Shown here piece after piece: positions 30,696 to 39,696 of a DNA stretch of 64,000 bases (positions are counted from its first letter, which is position 1; each line of letters opens with the position of its first letter). The notes beneath the pieces were generated by a model. That model made no database searches. It was not told where the DNA came from and was given only the letters and a program-made list of their open reading frames with translations. This stretch comes from Opitutia bacterium. Lineage in GTDB: Bacteria > Verrucomicrobiota > Verrucomicrobiia > Opitutales > T3Sed10-336. Position numbers and translations under genes: made by a program. The stretch covers positions 1 to 64,000 of the forward strand of contig PXBO01000010.1 in the NCBI GenBank assembly GCA_003566885.1, given 5' to 3'.

Positions 30696-30837
30696 GGCCC
30701 CCGGCCGTCCTCCCTTTCGGCATTTGAAAAACTGATCACGCCCATTTTGTATTAACGATCCTGAGCGTTTTCAAGCCCGGTCTCCGAAACGTCGTGGCCC
30801 GAAAATCAAAAGCGTGGTAGGGTTGGGAGATCAAGCC

Positions 30838-31605
30838 ATGAAAACCATCGTACTCTGCAGCGGCGGGATGGATTCCGTCACCGCCCTCTACCAGGCGCAC
30901 CGCGAACATGAGGTGGCCGGAGCGCTCGGATTCCATTACGGTTCCAAGCACAACGACCGGGAGTTGCCCTGCGCCCGGCACCACGCCGCCAAACTCGGTG
31001 TGCCGTTCCGGGTGGTGACCCTGGATTTCATGGACGCGCTCCTGGATTCTCACCTGCTTCGGTCCGGAGGCGACATACCCGACGGGCACTACGCCGAGGA
31101 AACCATGAAACAAACGGTGGTCCCTTTCCGCAACGGCATCCTGTTGTCGATCGCCGCCGGCTACGCCGAAAGCGCCGGGGCCGGAGGCGTCCTCATCGCG
31201 GCCCACTCAGGAGATCACGCCATCTACCCGGACTGCCGGGAACCGTTTATGGAGGCCATGGGTCGGGCCATGGCAACCGGGACTTACCCCGGCATCCGGC
31301 TGTTGCGCCCCTTTATCGCCCTGGATAAAGCCGGAATCGTTCGAATCGGCGCGGAGCTTGGAGTCGATTACGCCCACACGTGGTCCTGTTACAAAGGCCG
31401 GGAACGCCATTGCGGGGTCTGCGGCACCTGTGTGGAACGGCGTGAGGCCTTCCTGCAAGCCGGAGCGACCGATCCCACCGCATACGAAAAAACCCCGCCC
31501 CTGCCGGCGGCGCCCGCGGGTGCCGTCCCATCCGGACCCCCGATCGGAGAAAGGTCCGATGCCACGGGGCAGACCGTTGACCGCACCCGGAGCGCCGGTC
31601 AGTAA
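30838..31605 (+). CDS. queC: 7-cyano-7-deazaguanine synthase QueC
   Basis: 255 residues from MKTIVLCSGGMDSVTALYQ, where the PP-loop ATP motif SGGMDS begins. Converts 7-carboxy-7-deazaguanine to preQ0 with ATP and ammonia. LIAAHSGDHAIYPDCREPF and the C-terminal zinc site CYKGRERHCGVCGTCVERR match the family. About 35 low-complexity residues follow (PLPAAPAGAVPSGPPIG). They are probably a by-product of the 47-nt overlap with queE, whose start and ribosome binding site lie within this tail. Confidence 0.95.
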   Translation: MKTIVLCSGGMDSVTALYQAHREHEVAGALGFHYGSKHNDRELPCARHHAAKLGVPFRVVTLDFMDALLDSHLLRSGGDIPDGHYAEETMKQTVVPFRNGILLSIAAGYAESAGAGGVLIAAHSGDHAIYPDCREPFMEAMGRAMATGTYPGIRLLRPFIALDKAGIVRIGAELGVDYAHTWSCYKGRERHCGVCGTCVERREAFLQAGATDPTAYEKTPPLPAAPAGAVPSGPPIGERSDATGQTVDRTRSAGQ

Positions 31606-32305
31606 TCGAATCGTGCGGATTTCCGAAATATTTCATTCCATCCAGGGGGAAGGTCAACTGACCGGCATTCCTTCGGTCTTTGTGCGCACCTCGGGATGCA
31701 ATCTCCGTTGCGGTTGGTGCGACACCCCCTACGCGTCCTGGAATCCGGAAGGGGATCATCTCACGGTTCCGGAAATTGTCGACCGGGTCCGGGCGTATGC
31801 CTGCCGTCACATCGTCCTCACCGGCGGCGAACCGATGGTCGCTGACGAGGTCCCTGAACTCGCCGCCGTCCTGCGCGAAACCGGACATCATATCACCATT
31901 GAAACCGCCGCCACCGTGCCTCCGAACGGCATCGCCTGCGACCTGGCATCCCTCAGTCCGAAACTCTCCAATTCCGATCCCGGCCCGGAAGCACCGGGGG
32001 ATTGGCGGGAGCGACATGAGGCGCGGCGTCTGCGACCGGAGGTCATTCGATCCTGGATCGACGCCTATTCCTGCCAGTTGAAATTCGTGGTGGCGGGGGA
32101 GGAAGACCTCCCCGAGATCCAGGACCTTCTGGCCTCGCTCAACCGAACGATTCCCCCGGAAACGGTGCTGCTGATGCCGGAAGGGATAGATCCAGCCGTG
32201 CTGCGCCAACGTTCCCTATGGCTGGCCGAACTCTGCCGACGACACGGCTATCGCTTTTCGCCCCGGCTTCACATCGAACTCTTCGGCAACACCCGGGGAA
32301 CGTGA
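31559..32305 (+). CDS. queE: 7-carboxy-7-deazaguanine synthase QueE
   Basis: 248 residues from the ATG at 31559, chosen because GGAGAAAGG lies 4 nt upstream; a GTG at 31613 (VRISEIFHSIQGEG) is the alternative. A radical SAM enzyme: IFHSIQGEGQLTGIPSVFVR, then the iron-sulfur cysteines in SGCNLRCGWCDTPYASW, and the SAM-binding HIVLTGGEPM. Makes 7-carboxy-7-deazaguanine from 6-carboxytetrahydropterin. Overlaps queC by 47 nt, hence translational coupling. queD and folE are not in the window. Confidence 0.95.
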   Translation: MPRGRPLTAPGAPVSNRIVRISEIFHSIQGEGQLTGIPSVFVRTSGCNLRCGWCDTPYASWNPEGDHLTVPEIVDRVRAYACRHIVLTGGEPMVADEVPELAAVLRETGHHITIETAATVPPNGIACDLASLSPKLSNSDPGPEAPGDWRERHEARRLRPEVIRSWIDAYSCQLKFVVAGEEDLPEIQDLLASLNRTIPPETVLLMPEGIDPAVLRQRSLWLAELCRRHGYRFSPRLHIELFGNTRGT

Positions 32306-32653
32306 GCGATTGCGGATTGAAGATCGAAGAATGAAGAATGAGAGCACTCGGTTAGGGCAGGTTGCTGGAATTTTCGTGGCCTCGGGCCTTCGCCCGATGA
32401 GTGAGGGGGCGGGTACGAAAGGTGAGTTTCGAAGACATCTCCAGCGTTCGAAACGTTTCCCACCGAGCGTCATCCGGCGAAGGCCCCCGGCCAGCCGGAA
32501 CCACGATGGTCTCGAAATCCATCCTTAACTGAGGGCCATTCCAATTAGGGGTTTTATGGACGGAGCCGCGCTCTCCATCAAAATGATGTTGGCCTCACGC
32601 GATATTTTAGAATTTCGGGACGGGGACGCTTGCTCCGACGAGAGGGCTTGGGT
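32306..32653. other. intergenic gap with short repeats
   Basis: No credible gene. After queE there is an A-rich run with GAAGA/GAATGA units (about 32318-32345). Then GTGGCC followed by TCGGGC-CTTC-GCCCGA (32379-32400), a hairpin reminiscent of the GTGGC-led REP-like family. A CCGGCGAAGGCC segment lies at about 32474. Confidence 0.4.
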
Positions 32654-33472
32654 ATGACGGAGCGCATGAAAATTGTGCGTTATCGGGATGAAGCCGGGAC
32701 CGTTGGTTATGGGGCGGAACGGGAGAACGGAGATTGCCTGGCGATCGAGGGCGATATTTTCGCCGATTATTCCCTTACGGATCGCCCGGTCCGGGTGGCC
32801 AAACTCCTGGCGCCGGTGACCCCGCCACTCATTCTCTGCATCGGGCTCAATTACCGCAAACACGCCGAGGAGACCGGGGCGAAAGTTCCGGAATTTCCGG
32901 TGGTGTTTCACAAAAGCCCGGCGGCGCTGCAGCATCCCGGTGAACCGATCCTCCTGCCCAGATTTCTGCCGAGCGACAAAGTCGACTATGAGTGCGAACT
33001 GGCCGTGGTGATCGGCCGCGCCTGCAAAAACGTACGCCGGGAGAACGCGCTGGATCACGTTCTCGGATACACCTGCGGCAACGACGTCAGCGCCCGGGAC
33101 TGGCAGAAGGAAAAGGGCGGGGGACAATGGTGCCGCGCCAAGAGCTTCGACACCTTCGCCCCGCTCGGACCCTGTCTGGTTACCCCCGACGAGATCCCCA
33201 ATCCGAACGCCCTGAAAATCACCACCCGCCTGAACGGGGAAGCGGTCCAGGAGAGCAACACCTCCGACATGATTTTCGACGTGCCCGCCCTGATCGCGTT
33301 TCTCAGCGGCAGCACCACGCTGCCCGCGGGCACTGTCATTCTGACCGGTACCCCCGAAGGCGTCGGCATGGCTCGCACCCCGCCCCTGTGGTTGAAAAAT
33401 GGTGACACGGTGCAGGTAGAAATCGAAAAAATCGGAGAACTCAGCAACCCGGTGAAAACGGAGGAGGCCTAA
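32654..33472 (+). CDS. fumarylacetoacetate hydrolase (FAH) family protein
   Basis: 272 residues from MTERMKIVRYRDEAG; MKIV at 32666, preceded by GGAG, is equally possible. FAH fold: ILCIGLNYRKHAEETGAKVP, VVFHKSPAALQHPGEPILLP, metal ligands in VDYECELAVVIG (Glu, Glu) and GNDVSARDWQ (Asp), and the C-terminal VILTGTPEGVGMAR. Family members hydrate or cleave 2-keto acid products such as acylpyruvates, 2-keto-4-pentenoate or ureidoglycolate. The substrate cannot be assigned. No catabolic neighbours. Confidence 0.92.
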   Translation: MTERMKIVRYRDEAGTVGYGAERENGDCLAIEGDIFADYSLTDRPVRVAKLLAPVTPPLILCIGLNYRKHAEETGAKVPEFPVVFHKSPAALQHPGEPILLPRFLPSDKVDYECELAVVIGRACKNVRRENALDHVLGYTCGNDVSARDWQKEKGGGQWCRAKSFDTFAPLGPCLVTPDEIPNPNALKITTRLNGEAVQESNTSDMIFDVPALIAFLSGSTTLPAGTVILTGTPEGVGMARTPPLWLKNGDTVQVEIEKIGELSNPVKTEEA

Positions 33473-33508
33473 AGCTCCCCGCCGGAATCACCCGGGGTAA
33501 ACCCGGTC

Positions 33509-33539
33509 GCCACGATTAGGATACCAGCGTGGCGACGGG
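33509..33539. repeat. imperfect palindrome GTCGCCACG/CGTGGCGAC
   Basis: 9-bp perfect arms with a 13-nt loop, in the gap where the FAH gene and the PfkB gene converge. It is followed by a GGGCTCTACGCCC hairpin. The GTGGCG start again resembles the REP-like family; it may serve as a transcription stop. Confidence 0.45.
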
Positions 33540-33604
33540 CTCTACGCCCGGAGAGCCCTCTTGGATTGTTTTCCGATCAAGACACTCCGGGCGGTCCACA
33601 CCCC

Positions 33605-34594
33605 TCAACCCTTCAATTCCTCTTCCACTACCGCCCAGCGCTCTTCCGGCAGGGTGGCGCCCATGACCTGGACCACTTCGGCGCCCAGGAGCGAACCGAA
33701 TCGGCCGCAATCCGCCAACTCGCGGCCGTGGAGCCACCCGTAGAGAAATCCGGCCGCCCACAAATCCCCGGCGCCGGTGGTATCGACGACGTTGTCGACC
33801 CGGACCGGATCGACGCGAACCACCTTCTCACCGCGGGCAATGTAGGAGCCTTCCTTGCCCACCTTGACCACAGCCGTGTCACAGAGCCGGGCCAATTCCC
33901 TGGCCATGGCCTCGTAGTCATTGCCCTTGCCGCAATAGGCGCTGGCTTCCTCTTCGTTGGCGAAAACCACGTCCACGTAGTCACGGAGAATGCCGGGCAG
34001 GACATCCCTGGTGCCATTCACCACTTCGAATGACGCCAGATCGACACTGATGGAACAGCCGGCCTCTTTGGCCGAGTCGAGGACTTTTTGCATCAGGTCG
34101 CGGTTGAAAAGCAAGTACCCTTCGATATGCGCATGCTGACAATCCCGGAAATCCTCGACGCTGACCTCGTCGGGGGTCAGCGTCATCGCCGCGCCGAGAT
34201 CGGTGCGCATGGTACGTTCGGAATCGGGGGTCACCAGCGAAAGACAACGTCCATTCGGAACCCCGCCTTCCTTGAAGCGCGAGGTGTCGCCGCCCAGGTC
34301 TGCAAATCGCCGTTTATAAAATTCCGCTCCGGCGTCGTTGCCAATCTTTCCCAGAAAGGTGGCGGGTACCCCCAGGCGAGCCAGCGTGAAGATACTGTTC
34401 CCGGCTGAACCGCCGGCGGCTTCCACCAACTCGCCCTCGACCTTCGCCAACAGCGCTCCCATGGTTTCCGTATCCACCAGTTCCATGCCGCCTTTGGCTC
34501 CTTCGATAGCTTCCAGGAACGCATCCTCAACCCGCGCCAGTGAATCCACGATAGGCGAGCCTACTCCGATGATTTTGTATTTTTTCTCTGCCAT
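33605..34594 (-). CDS. PfkB-family sugar/nucleoside kinase (adenosine kinase-like)
   Basis: 329 residues from MAEKKYKIIGVGSPIVDSLA. Ribokinase-type signatures: GGSAGNSIFTLARLGVPATF (PfkB motif 1), GNDAGAEFYKRRFADLG, and DTTGAGDLWAAGFLYGWLHG (motif 2, with the catalytic Asp and anion hole). The SERTMRTDLGAAMTLTPDEV loop resembles adenosine kinase-like bacterial proteins. ATP-dependent phosphorylation of a sugar or nucleoside is expected; the substrate is uncertain. It diverges from the porin gene. Confidence 0.9.
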   Translation of the reverse strand: MAEKKYKIIGVGSPIVDSLARVEDAFLEAIEGAKGGMELVDTETMGALLAKVEGELVEAAGGSAGNSIFTLARLGVPATFLGKIGNDAGAEFYKRRFADLGGDTSRFKEGGVPNGRCLSLVTPDSERTMRTDLGAAMTLTPDEVSVEDFRDCQHAHIEGYLLFNRDLMQKVLDSAKEAGCSISVDLASFEVVNGTRDVLPGILRDYVDVVFANEEEASAYCGKGNDYEAMARELARLCDTAVVKVGKEGSYIARGEKVVRVDPVRVDNVVDTTGAGDLWAAGFLYGWLHGRELADCGRFGSLLGAEVVQVMGATLPEERWAVVEEELKG

Positions 34595-34846
34595 AAATTC
34601 GTCGTCCCCGCGCCACCCTCTTGCGATCGATTGCGGCGCACGAATTACCATTACATCCACAAGCCTGTCAGCGGGGCAACGAGAAAAACATCGCGAGCTA
34701 TCGGCTCCGCCAAAAACAGGGTCGAAAACTCTTCACGCAAAATCGTCCGGCCCCCGGTTTCGACACGGAAACGTCGATACGCACTCGTCCAAAAAAAAAG
34801 AGGCCAAAAACGCCGGGTTTCAGTTCGATTACGCTTGCAAAAACCC

Positions 34847-34862
34847 GTTACAATTCTGTAAC
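34847..34862. promoter_or_regulatory. candidate operator dyad upstream of porin
   Basis: GTTACA-ATTC-TGTAAC, a 6-bp perfect dyad about 80 nt before the porin start. A related GTTACAATTC recurs at 36155, just after the same gene. The rest of the 349-nt gap (34595-34943) has A-rich tracts but no recognised gene or clear -35/-10 pair. Confidence 0.35.
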
Positions 34863-34943
34863 AAAATGAATTCCATTCATCATCGCATGGTAACCGATGA
34901 CGAGAACCGCATCAATAAAACCCTTATTGCAGACAACGAAAAA

Positions 34944-36140
34944 ATGAAAACTCATTCATCTCGATCGATACGTTATGCCTCCCTGTTGGGGGTCGCCGCC
35001 CTAATGGTGCCGGCAGGTTTGAACGCACAGAATGACGCCATGGATGCCTTGGAACCCGTGCTGAGTTCGGTAAGCGATCTCCGGCTGAAGGGTTCCTTCG
35101 GCGCGGAGTTCGGCGCCTCCAGCGCCAACCGCAACCGCGGGGGCGCGGGTAATACGGAAAGTTTCCATACTTTCAACATCTCGCACGTTCGCTTCGGCGC
35201 CGAAGCAACCGTGTATGATGATTTCCACCTCGATGCCACCGTATCCCTGCTTCCCACATTCGGAAACGTCATCCACGATCTCGGGGGTGAGGGCGCGGGC
35301 GTGAACCTTTATCATGCCTCACTTGCCTACACCGGCTTCGAAGTCACCGATCTGACTTTCGGATACATGTTCCCGCGCTTCGGACTCGAGAGGAACACCG
35401 CGGATGAAGATATTATCACCATCACTCGTACCGCCCTTACCGGCCTCGTCGCCCCGTTCCAGCACACCGGTCTGGCCGCCCACGGGGATTGGGACATCTT
35501 CGATTATCATGTGGGAATCTACAACGGTGATGCCGGCGGCGGAACCAACCCGTCCGGGCAGTATCCGGTCGGCTATCTCTTCAACCTCAGCGGCGGTGTC
35601 GATCTCGATGAATACGCCGCCGCCCTGCATGAGGACCTTTCCGCCGATCTCCGTGTGGACTTCCTCTACAACGACGAGGTCGGTACCGGCGCCGGGGGAG
35701 AAGCATTCAAAAATGCCGTGGCAATCGGGACCAACGTCAGCTTCTTGGGAATCGACGTGACCTACGAATACATGTGGGCCCGGGCCACCAACAACCTCGG
35801 CCTCGCCAGCCGCCCCAAGGTGCACGGGTATTACATCATGCCTTCCTACTTCGTAACCGATCGGTTCCAGGCCGTGGCCCGTTATGAGAGGATGCGAAAC
35901 ACTGAAGGAAATGTCATCGGAGGCGCCTTCTCCCACAACGTGTACGCCGCCGACATCGCGGGGATTTCCGCCGGAGGGAACAAGTACCAGGCCATTTACC
36001 TGGGCGGCAACTACTACCTCCATGGAGAGAATCTCAAACTGATGGCAGGCCTCGAGCTTGCGGAATTGCGCAATACGACAACGACCAACTTCCAGAGCCG
36101 CACCCACACGGCCATGACCGCGTTGCGCATGCAGTTCTGA
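34944..36140 (+). CDS. porin-like outer-membrane beta-barrel protein
   Basis: 398 residues from MKTHSSRSIRYASLLGVAAL, a signal peptide cleaved after LNA. The long ORF upstream (from 34338) is a shadow. A short helical segment (MDALEPVLSSVSDLRLKGSF) is followed by many amphipathic strands (FGAEATVYDDFHLDATVSLL, YHASLAYTGFEVTDLTFGYM, DVTYEYMWARATNNLG, FQAVARYERMR). The C-terminal aromatic is Phe (ALRMQF), the outer-membrane insertion signal. It resembles phosphate-selective (OprO/P) or general porins; the solute is unknown. It ends with a strong terminator. Confidence 0.85.
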   Translation: MKTHSSRSIRYASLLGVAALMVPAGLNAQNDAMDALEPVLSSVSDLRLKGSFGAEFGASSANRNRGGAGNTESFHTFNISHVRFGAEATVYDDFHLDATVSLLPTFGNVIHDLGGEGAGVNLYHASLAYTGFEVTDLTFGYMFPRFGLERNTADEDIITITRTALTGLVAPFQHTGLAAHGDWDIFDYHVGIYNGDAGGGTNPSGQYPVGYLFNLSGGVDLDEYAAALHEDLSADLRVDFLYNDEVGTGAGGEAFKNAVAIGTNVSFLGIDVTYEYMWARATNNLGLASRPKVHGYYIMPSYFVTDRFQAVARYERMRNTEGNVIGGAFSHNVYAADIAGISAGGNKYQAIYLGGNYYLHGENLKLMAGLELAELRNTTTTNFQSRTHTAMTALRMQF

Positions 36141-36167
36141 TTCACCTCACGAGCTGTTACAATTCCC

Positions 36168-36200
36168 AAAGCGGGCTTCCTCACGGGAGCCCGCTTTTTT
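36168..36200 (+). terminator. intrinsic terminator after porin
   Basis: GCGGGCT-TCCTCACGGG-AGCCCGC followed by TTTTTT, 28 nt downstream of the porin stop. A classic rho-independent form. Confidence 0.85.
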
Positions 36201-36247
36201 GCCGGGGGTACGAATTCATTCGACCTGTTGCACCGAACAGAGAGGGC

Positions 36248-37675
36248 TCAGCCGGCCGGCTCGATATCGTAACCGTCCTTGCGGTCGAGCACCTTCCATC
36301 CTGCCTCCGTCAGCTCCTGGCGCAGGGCGTCCGCCCGGGCAAAGTCCCGCGCTGACTTCGCCTCCCAGCGTTCGTCGGCCAGACGGCGAATTTCATCGGG
36401 AACTTCTCTCGCCTTGGGTTCTTGTTCGGAGTGCAGGTTGATTCCAAGTGCAAAGAGAACAAAAGCGTATGCAAACGCGTTGCCCCTGCTTTTGTCTTCG
36501 GCGCCGCCGATGACCCGAAAAAGCTCTCCCAGTGCGGCCGGTGTGTTCAGGTCGTCCAGCAGCCGCTCCCAGGCACTCTGGAAGGGGCCCAACGATTCCG
36601 GCCGGTTTTCCAGAATGGTCTCCCTGTCGTAGAATTCCGATTTCGTGAGTCCGGAACTCTCCATAAACCGGTCCGCCTTGCGACGGAGTTTCTTCAGCGC
36701 GCTCTCCGCTGCCTGGAGCGAGTCCAGGGTGAAATTGAGCTGCTGACGGTAATGGGCGGAAATGAGTTCATAACGGAGGGCCATGGGCGAAAACCCTTTG
36801 GCCTGGAGGTCCTCCAGCGTGTAGAGGTTGCCCAGGCTTTTGCTCATTTTTTTGCCGTCGACCATGAGGTGGGCGCAATGAAACCAATGGCGCACGAACG
36901 GCTTGCCAGTGCAGGCTTCACTCTGGGCGATTTCGTTCTCGTGGTGGGGGAAAACCAGGTCGACTCCGCCGCCGTGAACGTCGAAGGTTTCTCCCAGGTA
37001 ATCCATGCTCATGGCGCTGCACTCCAGGTGCCATCCCGGACGTCCCGCCCCCCAGGGGCTGTCCCAGTAAATCTCACCGTCCTCTTCCTTGCGGGCTTTC
37101 CACAGGGCGAAATCGGCGCCGGAGTCGCGTTCGTATTCGTCGGCGTCGATCGGCCCGCCGGCGGCGGGCTCACGGCCGGTGGTGATCTCGCGCTCCTTGA
37201 GACGCGACAGCTTGCCGTATTCGTCGAATGAGGACACCCGGAAATAAACCGACCCGCTGTCCGTGGCATAGGCGTGCCCAGCGTCAATAAGCCGGGAAAT
37301 CAGGTCGATCTGACTCTTGATATGGTCCGTCGCCGCCGGTTCGAACGCCGGAGCAAGCAGGTTCAGCTTCTTCGCGTCATCGTGAAATCGCTCCGTCCAT
37401 TTGCGCGTGAATTCCTTCAGGGGCACCCCTTGCTCGCGGGACTCCCGAATCGTCTTGTCGTCGACATCGGTCAGGTTGCGTACGTGTTTGACCGGAATTC
37501 CGGTCATCTCCACCGTGCGACGGAAGACGTCCTGCAACAAAAATGTTCTTAGATTGCCGATGTGCGCCGGCCCGTACACCGTCGGACCGCAGCAGTAAAA
37601 GCGCAGGGCTTCGCCGTCCTCCGAACGGATTTCGCGCTGGGAACGAGTCAGGGTGTCGTACAGATGAACAGGCAT
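36248..37675 (-). CDS. cysS: cysteinyl-tRNA synthetase
   Basis: 475 residues from MPVHLYDTLTRSQREIRSED. Class I synthetase: zinc-binding Cys in RFYCCGPTVYGPAHIGNLRT, with HIGN standing for HIGH; YLGETFDVHGGGVDLVFPHH with metal ligands; KKMSKSLGNLYT (KMSKS). The C-terminal DALR-type helical domain reads ADALRQELTEAGWKVLDRKD. Attaches cysteine to tRNA-Cys. Length is standard. It converges with the porin gene and diverges from hemB. Confidence 0.97.
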   Translation of the reverse strand: MPVHLYDTLTRSQREIRSEDGEALRFYCCGPTVYGPAHIGNLRTFLLQDVFRRTVEMTGIPVKHVRNLTDVDDKTIRESREQGVPLKEFTRKWTERFHDDAKKLNLLAPAFEPAATDHIKSQIDLISRLIDAGHAYATDSGSVYFRVSSFDEYGKLSRLKEREITTGREPAAGGPIDADEYERDSGADFALWKARKEEDGEIYWDSPWGAGRPGWHLECSAMSMDYLGETFDVHGGGVDLVFPHHENEIAQSEACTGKPFVRHWFHCAHLMVDGKKMSKSLGNLYTLEDLQAKGFSPMALRYELISAHYRQQLNFTLDSLQAAESALKKLRRKADRFMESSGLTKSEFYDRETILENRPESLGPFQSAWERLLDDLNTPAALGELFRVIGGAEDKSRGNAFAYAFVLFALGINLHSEQEPKAREVPDEIRRLADERWEAKSARDFARADALRQELTEAGWKVLDRKDGYDIEPAG

Positions 37676-37822
37676 GATTCGTGAAAACGGATGTCCCCAC
37701 AACAAACAACCCAATTCCGGTAAAGATCAAACCTATCTTCGGATTCGTTGCCCGTTACCCGACAACGAACAAGCGACAAATAGGATTCCCCCCATGTCCG
37801 AAGTGGCTTAAGGTCCTCCACC

Positions 37823-38833
37823 ATGAAGGAGAGTTTTCATCTCGAACTGACCTCACGTCCGCGGCGGCTGCGCGCTTCGGCCTCCCGCCGGGCACTGGTG
37901 GCGGAGACCACGCTTTCTCCATCGGATTTCATTGCACCCTTGTTTGTCATAGAAGGGGAGGGCGAGCCGCAGCCGGTGGACGCGATGCCGGGCGTATCCC
38001 GTTTACCTATCGCGAAACTGGTGGAGGAGTGCCGGACCTTGAGCGCCCTGGGCATTCCGGCAGTGGCGCTTTTTCCGTGTTTGGATGCGAGCCTGAAGGA
38101 CGATAACGGAACGGCCGCGCTGGAGGAAAACGCCCTTATTCTTCGCGCCGTGCAGGCGGTAAAACGGGAGGTTCCCGGCCTTTCCGTGATCACGGACATC
38201 GCACTCGACCCGTACACGACGCATGGTCACGACGGCCTGCTGAACGAAGCCGGTACGGATGTTTTGAACGACGCCACGGTGGAGGTACTGGCGAAAATGG
38301 CCGTCCTCCACGCCCGGGCCGGAGTCGATTGGGTGGCTCCCTCCGACATGATGGACGGACGCGTCGGCGCCCTCCGTCGCGCCCTCGACTCCGCCGGCGC
38401 CGTGAACACCGGAATCCTGGCCTATTCCGCCAAATTCGCGTCCGCCTTCTACGGTCCCTTCCGCGAAGCCGTGGGTAGTGCGGTGCCGGCCGGACGTCCG
38501 CCCCTGGACAAGCGCACCTACCAGCTCTCGCCCGGAAACCGCCGCGAGGCCCTGCGCGAGATCCGTCTGGACGAGCAGGAAGGCGCTGACGTGCTGATGG
38601 TCAAACCGGCCGGCCCCTACCTCGACATCATTCGCGCGGTGCGCGAAAATACGGACTTACCGGTGGCCGCCTACCAGGTTTCAGGTGAATACGCGCAGAT
38701 TCACGCCGCCGCCCAACGCGGCTGGCTCGATCTCAAGGCCTGCCGCGACGAATCCCTGCTCGCCATCAAACGCGCCGGCGCGGACATGATTCTTACCTAT
38801 TTTGCCCGCGCCGCAGCGGAGGAACTCACCTAG
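37823..38833 (+). CDS. hemB: delta-aminolevulinic acid dehydratase (porphobilinogen synthase)
   Basis: 336 residues. Condenses two 5-aminolevulinate molecules to porphobilinogen for heme and related tetrapyrroles. Schiff-base lysines in LAYSAKFASAFYGPF and ADVLMVKPAGPYLDIIR; WVAPSDMMDGRVGALR is the signature. The metal loop reads ITDIALDPYTTHGHDG, without the Cys triad of the zinc type, so a magnesium-dependent enzyme is expected. The short N-terminus and length are normal. No other heme gene is adjacent. Confidence 0.97.
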   Translation: MKESFHLELTSRPRRLRASASRRALVAETTLSPSDFIAPLFVIEGEGEPQPVDAMPGVSRLPIAKLVEECRTLSALGIPAVALFPCLDASLKDDNGTAALEENALILRAVQAVKREVPGLSVITDIALDPYTTHGHDGLLNEAGTDVLNDATVEVLAKMAVLHARAGVDWVAPSDMMDGRVGALRRALDSAGAVNTGILAYSAKFASAFYGPFREAVGSAVPAGRPPLDKRTYQLSPGNRREALREIRLDEQEGADVLMVKPAGPYLDIIRAVRENTDLPVAAYQVSGEYAQIHAAAQRGWLDLKACRDESLLAIKRAGADMILTYFARAAAEELT

Positions 38834-38838
38834 GAGTC

Positions 38839-38856
38839 CGTCGGGTTTCGCCGACG
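38839..38856. repeat. degenerate CTGTCGG-type palindrome
   Basis: CGTCGG-GTTTCG-CCGACG, preceded by GGAGTC, immediately after the hemB stop. It resembles a decayed copy of the palindromes near recA. It may help to end transcription between hemB and the convergent acidic-protein gene, although no T-run follows. Confidence 0.4.
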
Positions 38857-38880
38857 AACCCTCAAGACACCGACACCGGT

Positions 38881-39696
38881 TCACCCCTTTTTCCGGCCGC
38901 GCGGACTAGACTCCTCGTCCTCGTCCTCGAGGTCGTCCTCCTCCTCGTCCTCTTCTTCGTCGTCGTCCTCCAACTCATCCAGATCCTCTTCGTCGTCCAC
39001 GGCGATGGAATCGTCGTCCTCATCGTCGTCTTCATCCTCCTCCCACCGAAGGGATTCATCCTTCTTGAGTTCCTCCTCCTCCTTTTCATCAATATCCGGG
39101 AAATCGTCGCTGACTTCCTCTTCAATGGCACGCGTCTTGCCTTCCTCTTCATCGTCGGATTCGTATCCGGCGGGAACGTACTCCAGGATATTGACGATTT
39201 CGGTGAACAAATGAACGGCGCTTCCCTCGATGAAGTTGGTGTTCTGTTCCTCCCGGATCTCCTCCTCGATTTCGTCCATGGTCAACTTCTGCTCGAAGTC
39301 GATGGTGTCGTTGAGAAGCTTTACCCGCAATTTGGTGATATGATCGACAAAGTCGGCGTAAGGACCGGTTTCTTCATCAATGAGGTTGGGCAGGGCGAAA
39401 AGGTGCTCCTCGGTGTCGAGAAAAGTCTCGTTGGCCCGGCGCAAGTGCACGCGGCCTTCCCCCAGATCTTTTTCAATGCGGAACGGAAAAAACGCCGCCT
39501 CCAAAAGGTTCGCTTCGAAGCCGTAGTCATTGAGCGGTTCGATCAAGTCGATGATGTAGCTCATCTGCCGGGGATCGATGATACTCAAACCGTCGACATC
39601 CCAATGAACATCGTCACTGATCTCATCAACCCACCAATTGAGATCCTCTCCCAACCGTACCACACACCACTCAAGCTGCCTTTTTGTTTTCGCCAT
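38881..39696 (-). CDS. unknown protein with long acidic C-terminal tail
   Basis: 271 residues. The N-terminal two-thirds is a soluble domain with WCVVRLGEDLNWWVDEISDD, LIEPLNDYGFEANLLEAAFF and LPNLIDEETGPYADFVDHIT; I recognise no family. From about residue 180 the protein becomes almost wholly Glu/Asp (for example DDEEDLDELEDDDEEEDEEE), then ends in a basic SSPRGRKKG. The tail should be disordered. Such acidic tails occur on chaperones, nucleic-acid mimics and RNA-binding regulators. No operon partner. Function unknown. Confidence 0.72.
   Translation of the reverse strand: MAKTKRQLEWCVVRLGEDLNWWVDEISDDVHWDVDGLSIIDPRQMSYIIDLIEPLNDYGFEANLLEAAFFPFRIEKDLGEGRVHLRRANETFLDTEEHLFALPNLIDEETGPYADFVDHITKLRVKLLNDTIDFEQKLTMDEIEEEIREEQNTNFIEGSAVHLFTEIVNILEYVPAGYESDDEEEGKTRAIEEEVSDDFPDIDEKEEEELKKDESLRWEEDEDDDEDDDSIAVDDEEDLDELEDDDEEEDEEEDDLEDEDEESSPRGRKKG

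Noticed and set aside
34338-34943. N-terminal 202 codons of the long porin ORF
   Set aside because: This stretch is antisense to the PfkB kinase start and the gap. The signal peptide starts at 34944.
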